A stretch of 64,000 bases of DNA, from NCBI GenBank assembly GCA_949948715.1, contig CATLGW010000002.1, forward strand, positions 1 through 64,000, read 5' to 3'. The position numbers and the translations under genes are program-made. The notes beneath the pieces are model-generated. The model searched no databases. It had not been told where the DNA came from and worked only from the letters and a program-made list of their open reading frames with translations. Origin of the DNA: an uncultured Lachnospiraceae bacterium (lineage in GTDB: Bacteria > Bacillota > Clostridia > Lachnospirales > Lachnospiraceae). This document shows, piece by piece, positions 20,501-29,063 of this stretch. Within the stretch, counting starts at the first letter, position 1; each line of letters opens with the position of its first letter.

Positions 20501-20695
20501 CTCCTCCGTGGCAATCTCCACCACTGTGTATTCCGATTCCACAAAAGAAGCTCCTCCCGCGCTGCCCGCCCGATATTCCTCGAATACGCCGGACGCCGCC
20601 GCCAAAGTCCCCAGGGGACTGGCCGCCGCAAGGACAAAGCTTAGGACCGCCGCCATAAAAACCTTTGTCTTTTTCCCACTCATCCCTGCACTCAT
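17579..20695 (-). CDS. Large cell-surface GLUG-motif repeat protein with C-terminal TM anchor
   Basis: Signal-like N-terminus; repeated GGIAGVNYGQIINCSFSGRVTG / GGIVGNNHGILNNCSNSG; C-terminal hydrophobic helix then RRIKRRRARKRG. Confidence 0.82.
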   Translation of the reverse strand: MSAGMSGKKTKVFMAAVLSFVLAAASPLGTLAAASGVFEEYRAGSAGGASFVESEYTVVEIATEEELAELAQACTLDTWSRDKYVKLMNDIELRENRGLCIPSFGGIFDGAGYSVTNLRVDGPGSARGLFRYIQETGRVKNLSVEGSVTAEGSQNRMGGIAGVNYGQIINCSFSGRVTGDSEVGGIAGVNEEGGEIRRCQSGALVTGNHSTGGIVGNNHGILNNCSNSGSVNTHSTEVTYELEDITAEDLEDWNSTSRVAVHTDTGGIAGLSDGKIYYCTNSGTVGYQHVGYNVGGIAGRLHQGYLQNCTNTGHILGRKDVGGIVGQMEPFLEVEYMEDKLQELDRETEIFLNLLEGANHNLDGYGSRAAELSRSISASLQNANAAGAGLLNTGNELWYIYNQELAGIGTDFKNLGQELGDQGSSDKENGNVHDVTVSGGNLSITIPNDMESYKAALRRFGESAGNHLDQITSATGDRSGSVTDNLNTLNSELDSAGRCLEELVSVLGDGATGAGSDRDGLVAQARVMSRLVGEIRDDLFRYEGISVEDVSDEAASREEGTPGAKPGDGLGESDAVSRESDAVSGESDAVSRESDLNSEAFYDTSSFQQGKVTLSINKGNVEADTNVGGIVGQISIEYDLDPEDDITLTGVESFNIERTIKAVVRDSRNLGDVSSKKDYAGGIAGKADYGAIISCESYGDVSSASGSYAGGIAGGSGYAVRSCYVMGGISAKNYVGGIVGKGSDIFYCCAYPELSAGGEQTGAIAGQLEDQGMVAGNYYVDGGVGGIDGIGYQGGATPVSYEELCRVDGLPDAFSQFTVTFLAQGRELASFQCGYGDSIDREQMPEIPKQEGFYGIWPGEELAFVTGNRVVEAQYEKWISALESGDRDESGRSYVLAEGQFLPGSKLELSEAASGEGREITLEITSPRDGEAISDAVENGRYVGPVEVRILCDGDLRVEALQDGGFAEVQTRVMGSYLVFHMECPGTFRVTKVQDYSTIIICITAGGLGAFAVLILLAARRIKRRRARKRGQGVTGGE
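18924..18986. repeat. 21-bp tandem repeat, about 3 copies (ESDAVSR/G)
   Basis: GAGACAGCATCGCTTTCTCCT / GAAACAGCATCGCTTTCTCGG / GAGACAGCATCGCTTTCTCCT read on the + strand. Confidence 0.9.
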
Positions 20696-23472
20696 TTTCT
20701 TTCACCTCGCTTTCCGTTTTCGCTCTCCGTTCCGCCGCCTTCCTTCGGATGCGCCTTTCTGCCTCGGCGCCGCTTTCCCACAGACGCTCCGCCGTCTGTG
20801 TCTCCCACGGCTTTCCCTGCATCTTTCGCTTCCTCACGCCGGTCTGCACTTTCCCGGACCTCCTCTGCCGCTCTCTGCGGTCTGTCCGCATCCTTCCCGG
20901 CTTCCCCTGCCGCTCTCTGCGGTCTGTCCGCGCCTCCCGGGGCTTCCCCCGGTCTGCTGTCCGACTGCTCCTTGGCGCTTTCCGTTGCCTGCACAGTCAA
21001 GAGCTTCGGCTCGCTGCGCCGAGGGATATCCTTTCCCGCCTCCATCAGCTCCACGATATCTCGGGGCCGCACCACAGCCCCCATCTCTCCCTCGATGACG
21101 CCGGAGAACTCGCCCTCCACAATACCGTTCACATACCCCCTGATATGGCCGTTCATGCGGATACGTCCGCTGGCGGGCAGTGGCTTCGCCAGATCCCGTT
21201 TCAAAGTGAAGGCCGTCTTCTCGATAATGATGTCGCCTACCAAAAGCGTCTGAGGCAGGGCAAACAGCACCAGGGCAATGGAGGTGAGTGTCCCGCGGCC
21301 CAGCGCCAGACCAATGGCGGCCACCACGGCGTTGGTGGACACGTCGCTTATGATAAAGCCTGCCGCAACCAGTACCGATCCGCTGGTCACTATGGTGGGG
21401 AACGCCTGGTTCAAGGTTTCCACCATAGCTTCCTTGATAGACATATAAGTCTTCAGCTCCATATATCTGCTGGTAATGACTATGGCATAGTCGATGGTGG
21501 CTCCCATCTGGATGGCGGACACCACCAGATACCCCAGGAAATACACCGATTCATCCAGAAGATAGGGCAGGGAGAAATTCATCCAGATACTCCCCTGTAT
21601 GGTCAGCACCAGCAGCACAGGCAGTCCCGCCGACTGGAAGGTGAACAGCAATATAATCATCACAAATAGCGCCGTCAGCACTGTGATAATGGCATTGTCC
21701 GTGGCAAACGCCGCGCTCAGATCCTTGTCGCTGGTGGAATTACCCACCAGATAAATATCCTCTATATTATAATAGCGGGCAACCGTGCTCCGAATCCTCT
21801 CCAGGGCGGCATAGGTTTCCTCTCCCTCCGTCGGCACGCCAAGCTCCAGCACGAAACGGGTATACTCCGTCCCCAGCAATTGTTTTTTGGCAATACTGAT
21901 CTGAGAATATGCGTCCGACAGCTTCTCCTCCAGATCATCCGCCAGAGTGATATTACCGCTCTCCTTCTGATCATATATAAAAAGAAACATATCCAAAAAA
22001 GGCACTTCATAGCTGTTCACACCGTTCACCAGCGCCCCGTAATCGCTTCGGTCCACGGCGTAGGTGGCATAGAGAAGATCCGCCACCTCCACATCCAAAT
22101 CGATCAGTTCCGCAAATTCCCTGGGAGAGAGGGTCTCAGTCAGCATATAGCCGTCCATGGCTTCAATATTGGAAAGCCCCATGCAGGAATTTACCTCCGG
22201 CATATTTTCCAGCGCCTTGAGCACCTGGGCCTCCTTCTCATAATCGCCGCCCGGCACCAGTACCGCCAATTGATTGATTTCCCCGAACTCCCGGTTTACC
22301 ATGCTGACGGAAAACCGATTCTCGCTCATGGTCTTGGACTCCAGTGAATTCACGTCATAGGCGTAATCTGCCCTGCCGGAGAGAACAAACGCCACCACCA
22401 CAGCCGCCATCAGCAGGGGCGGCACCAGATAGCGGGTATGTACGCAGAATCTTCCCACCGCCGTGATCTTGGGCACGAAACTTTTGTGATGGGTCTTGTC
22501 GATGGCTTTGGAGAAGGTCAAAAGGAGTCCCGGCATCAGGAAAAACACGGACACCAGGCTTAACACTATGGCTTTGGCCAGAATAATACCCATATCATAC
22601 CCGATACGAAACTGCATGAACATCATGGCAACCATGCCGGACACCGTGGTCAGGGAGCTGGAGGAGATCTCCGGGATTGCCTTGCTGAGCGCCACAATCA
22701 CCGCCTCCCTGGCATCCTTGTCCTCATGCTCCTCCATAAAGCGATGGGCCAATATAATGGCGTAGTCCAGAGCCAGGGCAAGCTGCAGCACCACGGCGAT
22801 GGAATTGGTGACAAAGCTGATGGTGCCAAACCAATAGTTGGTTCCCTTGTTTAAAATGGCCGCCACAATAAACGTAGCCAGATACACCGGTATCTCTGCG
22901 TAGGTGGTGGAAGTGAACAGCAGCACCGCCACGATCACCACCCCCGCCAGAACCAGAATCACGGCCATATCGCTGTTTAAATCGGAGGCATCCCGCTCCT
23001 CCTGCCCGATATCGGAGGAATAATATACATCATAACCGTCCAGAGCCTCCAGCACACTGGCCAGGCGCTCCTGGGCTCCCTCCTCCCCGGCCTGTACGTC
23101 AAAGGTGACGGAAAACAGCGCCTCCATATCATGATAATGCTCCTCGCTGCCGTCAAAGTCCAACATACTGACCCCCTCCAGTTCCTCCAGACGGGCCGCC
23201 AGCTCCGCAGCCTCGTCAAAGGTCACATTGCAGACCACAACCCTGGCCGTGCCGTAGGTGATAAACTGCGCGTCCATCAGCTCAATGCCCTGCCTGGTCT
23301 CCGTGGTGTCCGGCAGATATGTTGTCAGATCGTTGTTCACCCTGACCTTGTTCATGGACAAAATGCTGAAAATAATCAGCACGATAAAGATCAGGTAAAA
23401 GCCCTTTCTCTTATCGACAATCAGGGTGGCAAGCTTCATCATAAAAGAATTGTCTTTTTTCTCCTTCTCCAT
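20692..23472 (-). CDS. MMPL/RND family transporter
   Basis: Twelve-TM-like layout with two large extracytoplasmic loops, ALDYAIILAHRF and MGATIDYAIVITSRYMELK motifs; repetitive charged C-terminal tail. Confidence 0.88.
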   Translation of the reverse strand: MEKEKKDNSFMMKLATLIVDKRKGFYLIFIVLIIFSILSMNKVRVNNDLTTYLPDTTETRQGIELMDAQFITYGTARVVVCNVTFDEAAELAARLEELEGVSMLDFDGSEEHYHDMEALFSVTFDVQAGEEGAQERLASVLEALDGYDVYYSSDIGQEERDASDLNSDMAVILVLAGVVIVAVLLFTSTTYAEIPVYLATFIVAAILNKGTNYWFGTISFVTNSIAVVLQLALALDYAIILAHRFMEEHEDKDAREAVIVALSKAIPEISSSSLTTVSGMVAMMFMQFRIGYDMGIILAKAIVLSLVSVFFLMPGLLLTFSKAIDKTHHKSFVPKITAVGRFCVHTRYLVPPLLMAAVVVAFVLSGRADYAYDVNSLESKTMSENRFSVSMVNREFGEINQLAVLVPGGDYEKEAQVLKALENMPEVNSCMGLSNIEAMDGYMLTETLSPREFAELIDLDVEVADLLYATYAVDRSDYGALVNGVNSYEVPFLDMFLFIYDQKESGNITLADDLEEKLSDAYSQISIAKKQLLGTEYTRFVLELGVPTEGEETYAALERIRSTVARYYNIEDIYLVGNSTSDKDLSAAFATDNAIITVLTALFVMIILLFTFQSAGLPVLLVLTIQGSIWMNFSLPYLLDESVYFLGYLVVSAIQMGATIDYAIVITSRYMELKTYMSIKEAMVETLNQAFPTIVTSGSVLVAAGFIISDVSTNAVVAAIGLALGRGTLTSIALVLFALPQTLLVGDIIIEKTAFTLKRDLAKPLPASGRIRMNGHIRGYVNGIVEGEFSGVIEGEMGAVVRPRDIVELMEAGKDIPRRSEPKLLTVQATESAKEQSDSRPGEAPGGADRPQRAAGEAGKDADRPQRAAEEVRESADRREEAKDAGKAVGDTDGGASVGKRRRGRKAHPKEGGGTESENGKRGERK

Positions 23473-23750
23473 ACGCCCTCGCTCCTTATCTCTTACTCAA
23501 CATACACAAACCGCTTTCCTACCGCTTTAAAATGCCTGTTTTCCATACTTGAGACAATTAAACGATTGCAGACAAGATAACATATACGCAGTTTTTTAAT
23601 GAACATATGTTGATTTTCTTCTAAAAAGATATTATAATGGGCAATATAAAAAATACAATATGCAGTTTTTGAAATTTTGTTTTTTATGCAACAAGAATTA
23701 TAAAAGTGTTAATTATTAATGAAAAGTTTAGAAATGAGGCGACGTGTAAT

Positions 23751-24323
23751 ATGGAAGCAGAAAAAATGGACCGCAGAGTGCGCAGGACAAGGAATCTCCT
23801 CCTCCAGGGATTGATTCGGCTTATGAACGAGAAGGACATCAAGGATATCTCCGTACGGGAGCTGTCCGACCTGGCAGATATCAACCGAGGCACCTTCTAT
23901 CTGCACTACACGGATATTTATGACATGGTGGGAAAAATTGAGGATGAACTCTTTGTGGAATTCAACAATATTTTGGACCGGAATCTGTCCACCCGGGCCC
24001 AGGCCATCGCTCCTCAGGCTACCCTGTTTGACATCTTCACCTTTTTGGAGAGGCACCGGGAGCTGGCCCGGGTGATGATCGGTCCCCACGGAGATCTGGC
24101 CTTTGTAAACCGCCTGAAAACCCTGGTAGAGGAGCGTATGCGGCAAAGCCTGGAACAGGCAAAGATTTCCCAGGAGCAGGAATACCGTTACGCCTTCATT
24201 GTGTCGGGCTACGTAGGCGTCATTGAGCTGTGGCTGAACCACCCAAATCCCCGTTCCCCCAGGGAAATGGCAGATATCTGCAGCAGTCTGTTCCACGGCG
24301 ACCTGCTGCCGGGATTGGGATAG
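23751..24323 (+). CDS. TetR/AcrR family regulator
   Basis: RRTRNLLLQGLIRLMNEKDIKDISVRELSDLADINRGTFYLHYTDIYDMV HTH; divergent from the MMPL gene. Confidence 0.9.
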   Translation: MEAEKMDRRVRRTRNLLLQGLIRLMNEKDIKDISVRELSDLADINRGTFYLHYTDIYDMVGKIEDELFVEFNNILDRNLSTRAQAIAPQATLFDIFTFLERHRELARVMIGPHGDLAFVNRLKTLVEERMRQSLEQAKISQEQEYRYAFIVSGYVGVIELWLNHPNPRSPREMADICSSLFHGDLLPGLG

Positions 24324-24454
24324 GCCCGTCACTCTCCTGCCGTGCCCATGACCTTCACATAATCCTCCGATTTATCCCACATAAGTATTAGCCGCGCTTC
24401 GACAGTCCGCTTTCCATATTCTGCCACCTAGTGTGCCGATACAACGGTTAAGGT

Positions 24455-25573
24455 TTATTGACCCAAATATTGACCATAAATGACGGACAGAGAATTCATA
24501 TGTCGCCGCTTTGTTTCAATGGTAGGGTGAACATAACGATTTAAGGTGATTTTTACATCGGAATGCCCCAAAATCTCGCTCAGGCTTTTGATATCCGTCC
24601 CGCTGTTTATACAGTTTGTGGCAAAGGTGTGACGTAAAATATGAAAATTTTTCTGCTGAATTCCCGCACGTTTAAGATATCCCTGAAATTTATTTTGATA
24701 GGTTCGAGGCTCCATGGGCTTATTTCGATTTAAAACATATTTGCCCCTGTTTTCCTGATACGATGCCAGAAGCTTGATGATTTCGTCTGACAGAGGTATT
24801 TCCCGTTTCGAGAAGATACTTTTGGGTTCCCCCTCCAAAAGCGCTGTCCTGGAGGACTGTCCCTCAACTGAAATACGCTGCACAGTGGCATTCACACGCA
24901 GGACCTGCCCCCTCAAATCCACGTCCTCCCATTTCAGGGCACAGATTTCCCCCAGACGCAGCCCTGTGGAAATACACACAACAATACCCAGCTTATAAAT
25001 ATCCATTCCGTCATACAGACATTGAAGCAATTTTATCTGCTCCTCCTGATTCAGGGCCTTCACCGGTCTGCCTTTACCTCTTTGCCTGGGCCGGGAATAT
25101 CTCGGCACAGTGATTTGATAATGCAGTTCCACATAAGTAAGGATTTGATTCAGCACACAGGAAATACTTTTGCTCAGGCTATCGGATCGCTCTTTGACCG
25201 CTTCTGTCTGGAAGAGTTGAGACAACAAAGAGTGATCCATCTGTAAAACAGTTATCCCGCACAAGGGCTTCTCAAGGTATTTCTCATAGACAAAACGATA
25301 TTTTATATAGGTAGCCCTCTTTTTTGAGCCTTCCACAATCGCAAGCCACTCCTCTGCGGCCCGTGTAAACATCAGTCCCGCATTGTGCCGTTCCTTCGAC
25401 GCCGCATTCAATGCCGTCATTTTGGCAGTCATCAGCTTTTCCTTTGCCTCACTGTAAGTTTTTGCATACACAGACCGGGAGATATGTCTGCCGGATAAGG
25501 GTTCAAGCACATAGTACCTTCCTTCCCAGCGTCCGTCCTTCCTCTTTCGAATGTTTTCTCCATGTCTTGACAT
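24455..25573 (-). CDS. Phage/ICE-type tyrosine integrase
   Basis: N-terminal arm-type binding domain, then GLRLGEICALKWEDVDL...HILRHTFATNCINSGTDIKSLSEILGHSDVKITLNRYVHP. Confidence 0.93.
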   Translation of the reverse strand: MSRHGENIRKRKDGRWEGRYYVLEPLSGRHISRSVYAKTYSEAKEKLMTAKMTALNAASKERHNAGLMFTRAAEEWLAIVEGSKKRATYIKYRFVYEKYLEKPLCGITVLQMDHSLLSQLFQTEAVKERSDSLSKSISCVLNQILTYVELHYQITVPRYSRPRQRGKGRPVKALNQEEQIKLLQCLYDGMDIYKLGIVVCISTGLRLGEICALKWEDVDLRGQVLRVNATVQRISVEGQSSRTALLEGEPKSIFSKREIPLSDEIIKLLASYQENRGKYVLNRNKPMEPRTYQNKFQGYLKRAGIQQKNFHILRHTFATNCINSGTDIKSLSEILGHSDVKITLNRYVHPTIETKRRHMNSLSVIYGQYLGQ

Positions 25574-26052
25574 CTTCTTCCTCCTTGACCATTTTTTAGA
25601 CCCATAATAAAACAAAAAAACGGTCGATGGTTAAAAAGTGTTAAAAAAGCTTATAGCTTCCGATATCTGGCAGGAAACGTGTCTCTACAAATTCCAGTGC
25701 TGCCCATATAAATACAAATGTAAAGTTGATTATTCGGGGAATGATTTGCCCGTGTTTTCTACACATCAGGACTTTCTCAGATTATAGCAATCCAAGAAAA
25801 GAGATGTCCGGTTCTCACCAAACCTCTCTTTTTATGTCCTCCTCAAACAATTCTTGACTAATCTCGCAGTATGTGTTAAACTCACTATACTTTCAGCAGT
25901 CAGAAAAATCTAAGCTGTTTGTTTTTCCGGGGCGGATCGCCCGATTGACTCCTATTCTTTCACAGACTTTTATCTGCAGCTTTGCAGCATCTTAAAGTTT
26001 AATCTTATTTTTATCAAAATAACCCCGGCATGTCTAAGCGAAGGAGGCTTCT

Positions 26053-26961
26053 ATGCAAGACAAAAACATCTTTCTTCCCCCCGCCAAGGGCCCTGTTCCC
26101 ATCCGCATGAGCAACGATTACCTGTTCCGCTCTCTGCTTCAGAGCAACAAAAAGGTATTGACAGGGCTCATCTGCTCTCTGCTTCACCTGGATTTCGAGG
26201 ATGTCCGCTCTGTGGAAGTTACAAACCCCATAGAGCTGGGTACCGCAATCATTGAAAAAACATTCCTGCTGGACGTCAAAATCCTGCTGAATAACAGCAG
26301 GATCATCAATCTTGAAATGCAGGTCCTAAACGAACACAACTGGCCGGAACGCTCTCTGACCTACCTGTGCCGTTCATTCAATAATCTGGAAAGAGGCGCG
26401 GAATACATACAAGTGAAGCCTGTGGTACAGATTGGACTGCTGGATTTTACACTGTTTCCGGATTCTCCTGAATTTTATGCCACATATCAATTTCAAAACG
26501 CAAAAAATTTTATGTTATATAGTGACAAACTCCGCCTTTCTGTGGTAGACTTAACTCGTATTGATTTAGCAACCGAGGAAGACAAGCGGTACCACATCGA
26601 CGAATGGGCCCGGCTGTTCAAGGCCAAAACATGGGAGGAGATTCATATGCTGGCAAAAGACAACGAGTATATACAAGAAGCTTCCACAACCGTTTACAAA
26701 CTCACCCAAGAGGAAAAGGTGCGCCTGGAATGTGAGGCCAGGGAAGACTATTACCGCAGACAAAAGGAAATTCAACGCCGTATGCGTGAAAATGAAGAAA
26801 CCATGAAATGCCAGGAGCAGACCATGAAACAGCAGGAACAGACCATGAAGCAGCAGGAACAGACCATCAGCCAATTGGAAAATGCCCTGAACGACAAAGA
26901 CTCACTGATCCATTCCCTCCGCACAGAGCTGGCCCTACTGCAGAAGGCTGCCGCCGATTGA
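26053..26961 (+). CDS. Rpn family recombination-promoting nuclease / PD-(D/E)XK nuclease transposase family
   Basis: RMSNDYLFRSLLQSNKKVLTGLICSLL...LLDVKILLNNSRIINLEMQ; C-terminal heptad repeats. Confidence 0.88.
   Translation: MQDKNIFLPPAKGPVPIRMSNDYLFRSLLQSNKKVLTGLICSLLHLDFEDVRSVEVTNPIELGTAIIEKTFLLDVKILLNNSRIINLEMQVLNEHNWPERSLTYLCRSFNNLERGAEYIQVKPVVQIGLLDFTLFPDSPEFYATYQFQNAKNFMLYSDKLRLSVVDLTRIDLATEEDKRYHIDEWARLFKAKTWEEIHMLAKDNEYIQEASTTVYKLTQEEKVRLECEAREDYYRRQKEIQRRMRENEETMKCQEQTMKQQEQTMKQQEQTISQLENALNDKDSLIHSLRTELALLQKAAAD
26647..26961 (+). CDS. Putative internally initiated Rpn C-terminal product (RpnS-like)
   Basis: In-frame ATG preceded by GGGAGGAG with 6-nt spacing inside the Rpn gene. 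Confidence 0.5.
   Translation: MLAKDNEYIQEASTTVYKLTQEEKVRLECEAREDYYRRQKEIQRRMRENEETMKCQEQTMKQQEQTMKQQEQTISQLENALNDKDSLIHSLRTELALLQKAAAD
26800..26862 (+). repeat. 21-bp tandem repeat, 3 copies (TMKQQEQ)
   Basis: accatgaaatgccaggagcag / accatgaaacagcaggaacag / accatgaagcagcaggaacag. Confidence 0.95.
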
Positions 26962-26987
26962 CTGAAACGAAAACTGCCCGACCAAAC

Positions 26988-27031
26988 AACCGCCTTGCGG
27001 AAAAGAATTGAAAGACTTCCGCAAGGCGGTT
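26988..27031. terminator. 15-bp perfect inverted repeat between convergent genes
   Basis: AACCGCCTTGCGGAA ... TTCCGCAAGGCGGTT with 14-nt loop. Confidence 0.65.
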
Positions 27032-27032
27032 A

Positions 27033-28034
27033 TCAGATAACCTCCCGATAGACCCGCAGCACATTTTCGCCAAAAATTTTATCCAGCTCCCTCTCTGTGA
27101 AACCCTCCTTCTTCAGCGTCTGCCATAGGATTTCCATGCCCTGTGCTCCCGGCAGTTCTTCATTTGTGGGTATGCCGTCAAAATCACTTCCCAGCCCCAG
27201 CACTTCAATGCCGCCCAGAGCAACAACATATTTTGCATGGCGGGCCACATCCGCAATCGCCCCGGGATTCCTTTGTCCCTGCACAGGTTCTTTCAAAAAA
27301 TCCGCACAGAAATTTAACCCCATTACGCAGCCGCGCTCCCCCAGCTTCCTTATCATATCGTCGGTCAGATTGCGCACGCAGCCGCACACGCTTCGGGCGT
27401 TGGAGTGACTGGCCACAAAGGGTTTTCGGGTATTCTCATACACCTGATAAAAACCTGCGTCCGACAGATGGGAGACATCCGCAATCATCCCCAATTCCTC
27501 CATCTCGCTTAAAAATTCTATGCCCCGCTGCGTCAGTCCGTCCACGGTATTTGCCCGATAACGGAAATCCTCCGAAACAGCCGTTTCCCCGTCCATATTC
27601 ATATTGGGATATCCCAGCTCGTTCGGATAATTCCAAACCAGTGTGAGCATCCGCACTCCCATTTGGTACAGCTTCCTCAATCGCTCCCCCCTGCCGCCGC
27701 ATACCGCCCCCTCCTCAACCGTGAGCACAGCGGACAGCTTACCCTCCGACAGGTTGGCTGCGATATCGTCATAGCAGTACACAGGAGCAATCCAATCCCC
27801 GTTCCTCTGAAGCTCCCCCCGGTAAATCCCCTCCAACAGACACAACTGCTCCCAGGGATCCGCACAGGTCCCCCGATCCACAAACAGCGCAAAATTTTGG
27901 AGAAGATATCCCTGCTCGCGCATCCGCTTCAAATCCACATGCAAATCGTTCTCCCTGAGGGATACGGTCTCCCCCCGCTCTCTTCTGCTCCAAATCTCAG
28001 AGATGGTATCACAGTGCATATCTACTATTTTCAT
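27033..28034 (-). CDS. Membrane dipeptidase (peptidase M19 family)
   Basis: VDMHCDTISEIW; MIADVSHLSDAGFYQVYENTRKPFVASHSNARSVCGCVRNLTDDMI; GSDFDGI. Confidence 0.92.
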   Translation of the reverse strand: MKIVDMHCDTISEIWSRRERGETVSLRENDLHVDLKRMREQGYLLQNFALFVDRGTCADPWEQLCLLEGIYRGELQRNGDWIAPVYCYDDIAANLSEGKLSAVLTVEEGAVCGGRGERLRKLYQMGVRMLTLVWNYPNELGYPNMNMDGETAVSEDFRYRANTVDGLTQRGIEFLSEMEELGMIADVSHLSDAGFYQVYENTRKPFVASHSNARSVCGCVRNLTDDMIRKLGERGCVMGLNFCADFLKEPVQGQRNPGAIADVARHAKYVVALGGIEVLGLGSDFDGIPTNEELPGAQGMEILWQTLKKEGFTERELDKIFGENVLRVYREVI

Positions 28035-29023
28035 GACACAACCGCATGCTCCTTCAAGAAATCTTTCCACTGCAAAATGTACTGTGCTTTCAGGTGAACG
28101 CCGTCATAGGTGTAAGTGGGCTCCATTCCTCCGGTTTCGTCACACACCACCGGGTTCGCGTCCAGGTAGAATGTTTTCACATTATCCGCCAGACCGGCCA
28201 GACCCTCATTGCGTATTTCTATCCCCTCGTTCGTAATGTAATCCCCCTGGGCCGAACGCTCTGTGGTAACCTTCATAATACCCTGGATGTAAAGAACCGC
28301 ATCCGGCTGCAGCTCCCGTATCCGGTTTACCACCTCCGTATATTTTTCCAGAAAGGTCTCCGGCGTCCCCGTCCCCATCTCGTTGATGCCCACCATCATG
28401 TAAATCTTTCCAAACTGCCTCTGCGAGAGAGATTCCTCTATCGTTATCTTACGGGAAGGATCCTGGGCATCCGGCACGGTTGTCTCCAGAAGCTTATAGA
28501 TCGTCAGTCCCGTCTCCGCATAGAATTCGGCCGTCTCCTCCAGCCCGCCGTACTCAAACATGCCTACAATGCGGGAATCACCGATAAAGAGAGCGTCACT
28601 GAAATAATCATCCTCCACGGAGGTGTACACAATTTCACCGGGTTCTCCGGAGTCCGGCTGCGCCCCCGTATCTTTCGTGGAAACAACCGCCTCGCTCTCA
28701 GGCACAGAAGACTCCGTCGGGTCAGGCGCAGTCTCCGTCTCCGGACCGCTCAAATTGCCCTCTGACACGGCCCCCATGCTCCCGTCCTGAGGCTCCCGCA
28801 GCTCTTCCTCTGTCTCTTTGTAATCCGTCACGAGAGAGCCCCCCGAGACCGATTGTCCTTCCTGCGCCCCTGTCCTCTCCTTCACCCAGGCATATACTTC
28901 CCCCAGGGGAGCGGCATAAATCCTTTCAGGATCCACAAAAGCCATATAGAAAATTCCGCAAACCAAAAACATCACCAGAAAAAATCTTTTTCCGTTTTCT
29001 CCTCTATTCATCATTCCTCTCAT
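28031..29023 (-). CDS. Secreted SGNH/GDSL hydrolase-like protein
   Basis: DALFIGDSRIVGMFEYGG, IYMMVGINEMG, YDGVHLKA blocks; N-terminal TM. Confidence 0.85.
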   Translation of the reverse strand: MRGMMNRGENGKRFFLVMFLVCGIFYMAFVDPERIYAAPLGEVYAWVKERTGAQEGQSVSGGSLVTDYKETEEELREPQDGSMGAVSEGNLSGPETETAPDPTESSVPESEAVVSTKDTGAQPDSGEPGEIVYTSVEDDYFSDALFIGDSRIVGMFEYGGLEETAEFYAETGLTIYKLLETTVPDAQDPSRKITIEESLSQRQFGKIYMMVGINEMGTGTPETFLEKYTEVVNRIRELQPDAVLYIQGIMKVTTERSAQGDYITNEGIEIRNEGLAGLADNVKTFYLDANPVVCDETGGMEPTYTYDGVHLKAQYILQWKDFLKEHAVVS

Positions 29024-29063
29024 TCCGCCGCCTCAGACGGCAAAAACGATTCACTCTCCTTCA

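Noticed and set aside
264-25573. Considered the two tyrosine recombinases as ends of one integrative element
   Set aside because: The intervening 24 kb is mainly metabolic/housekeeping, with no conjugation, replication or phage genes and no flanking repeats that I could see.
26800-26862. Considered as CRISPR-like repeat array
   Set aside because: Contiguous 21-bp coding heptad repeats without spacers.
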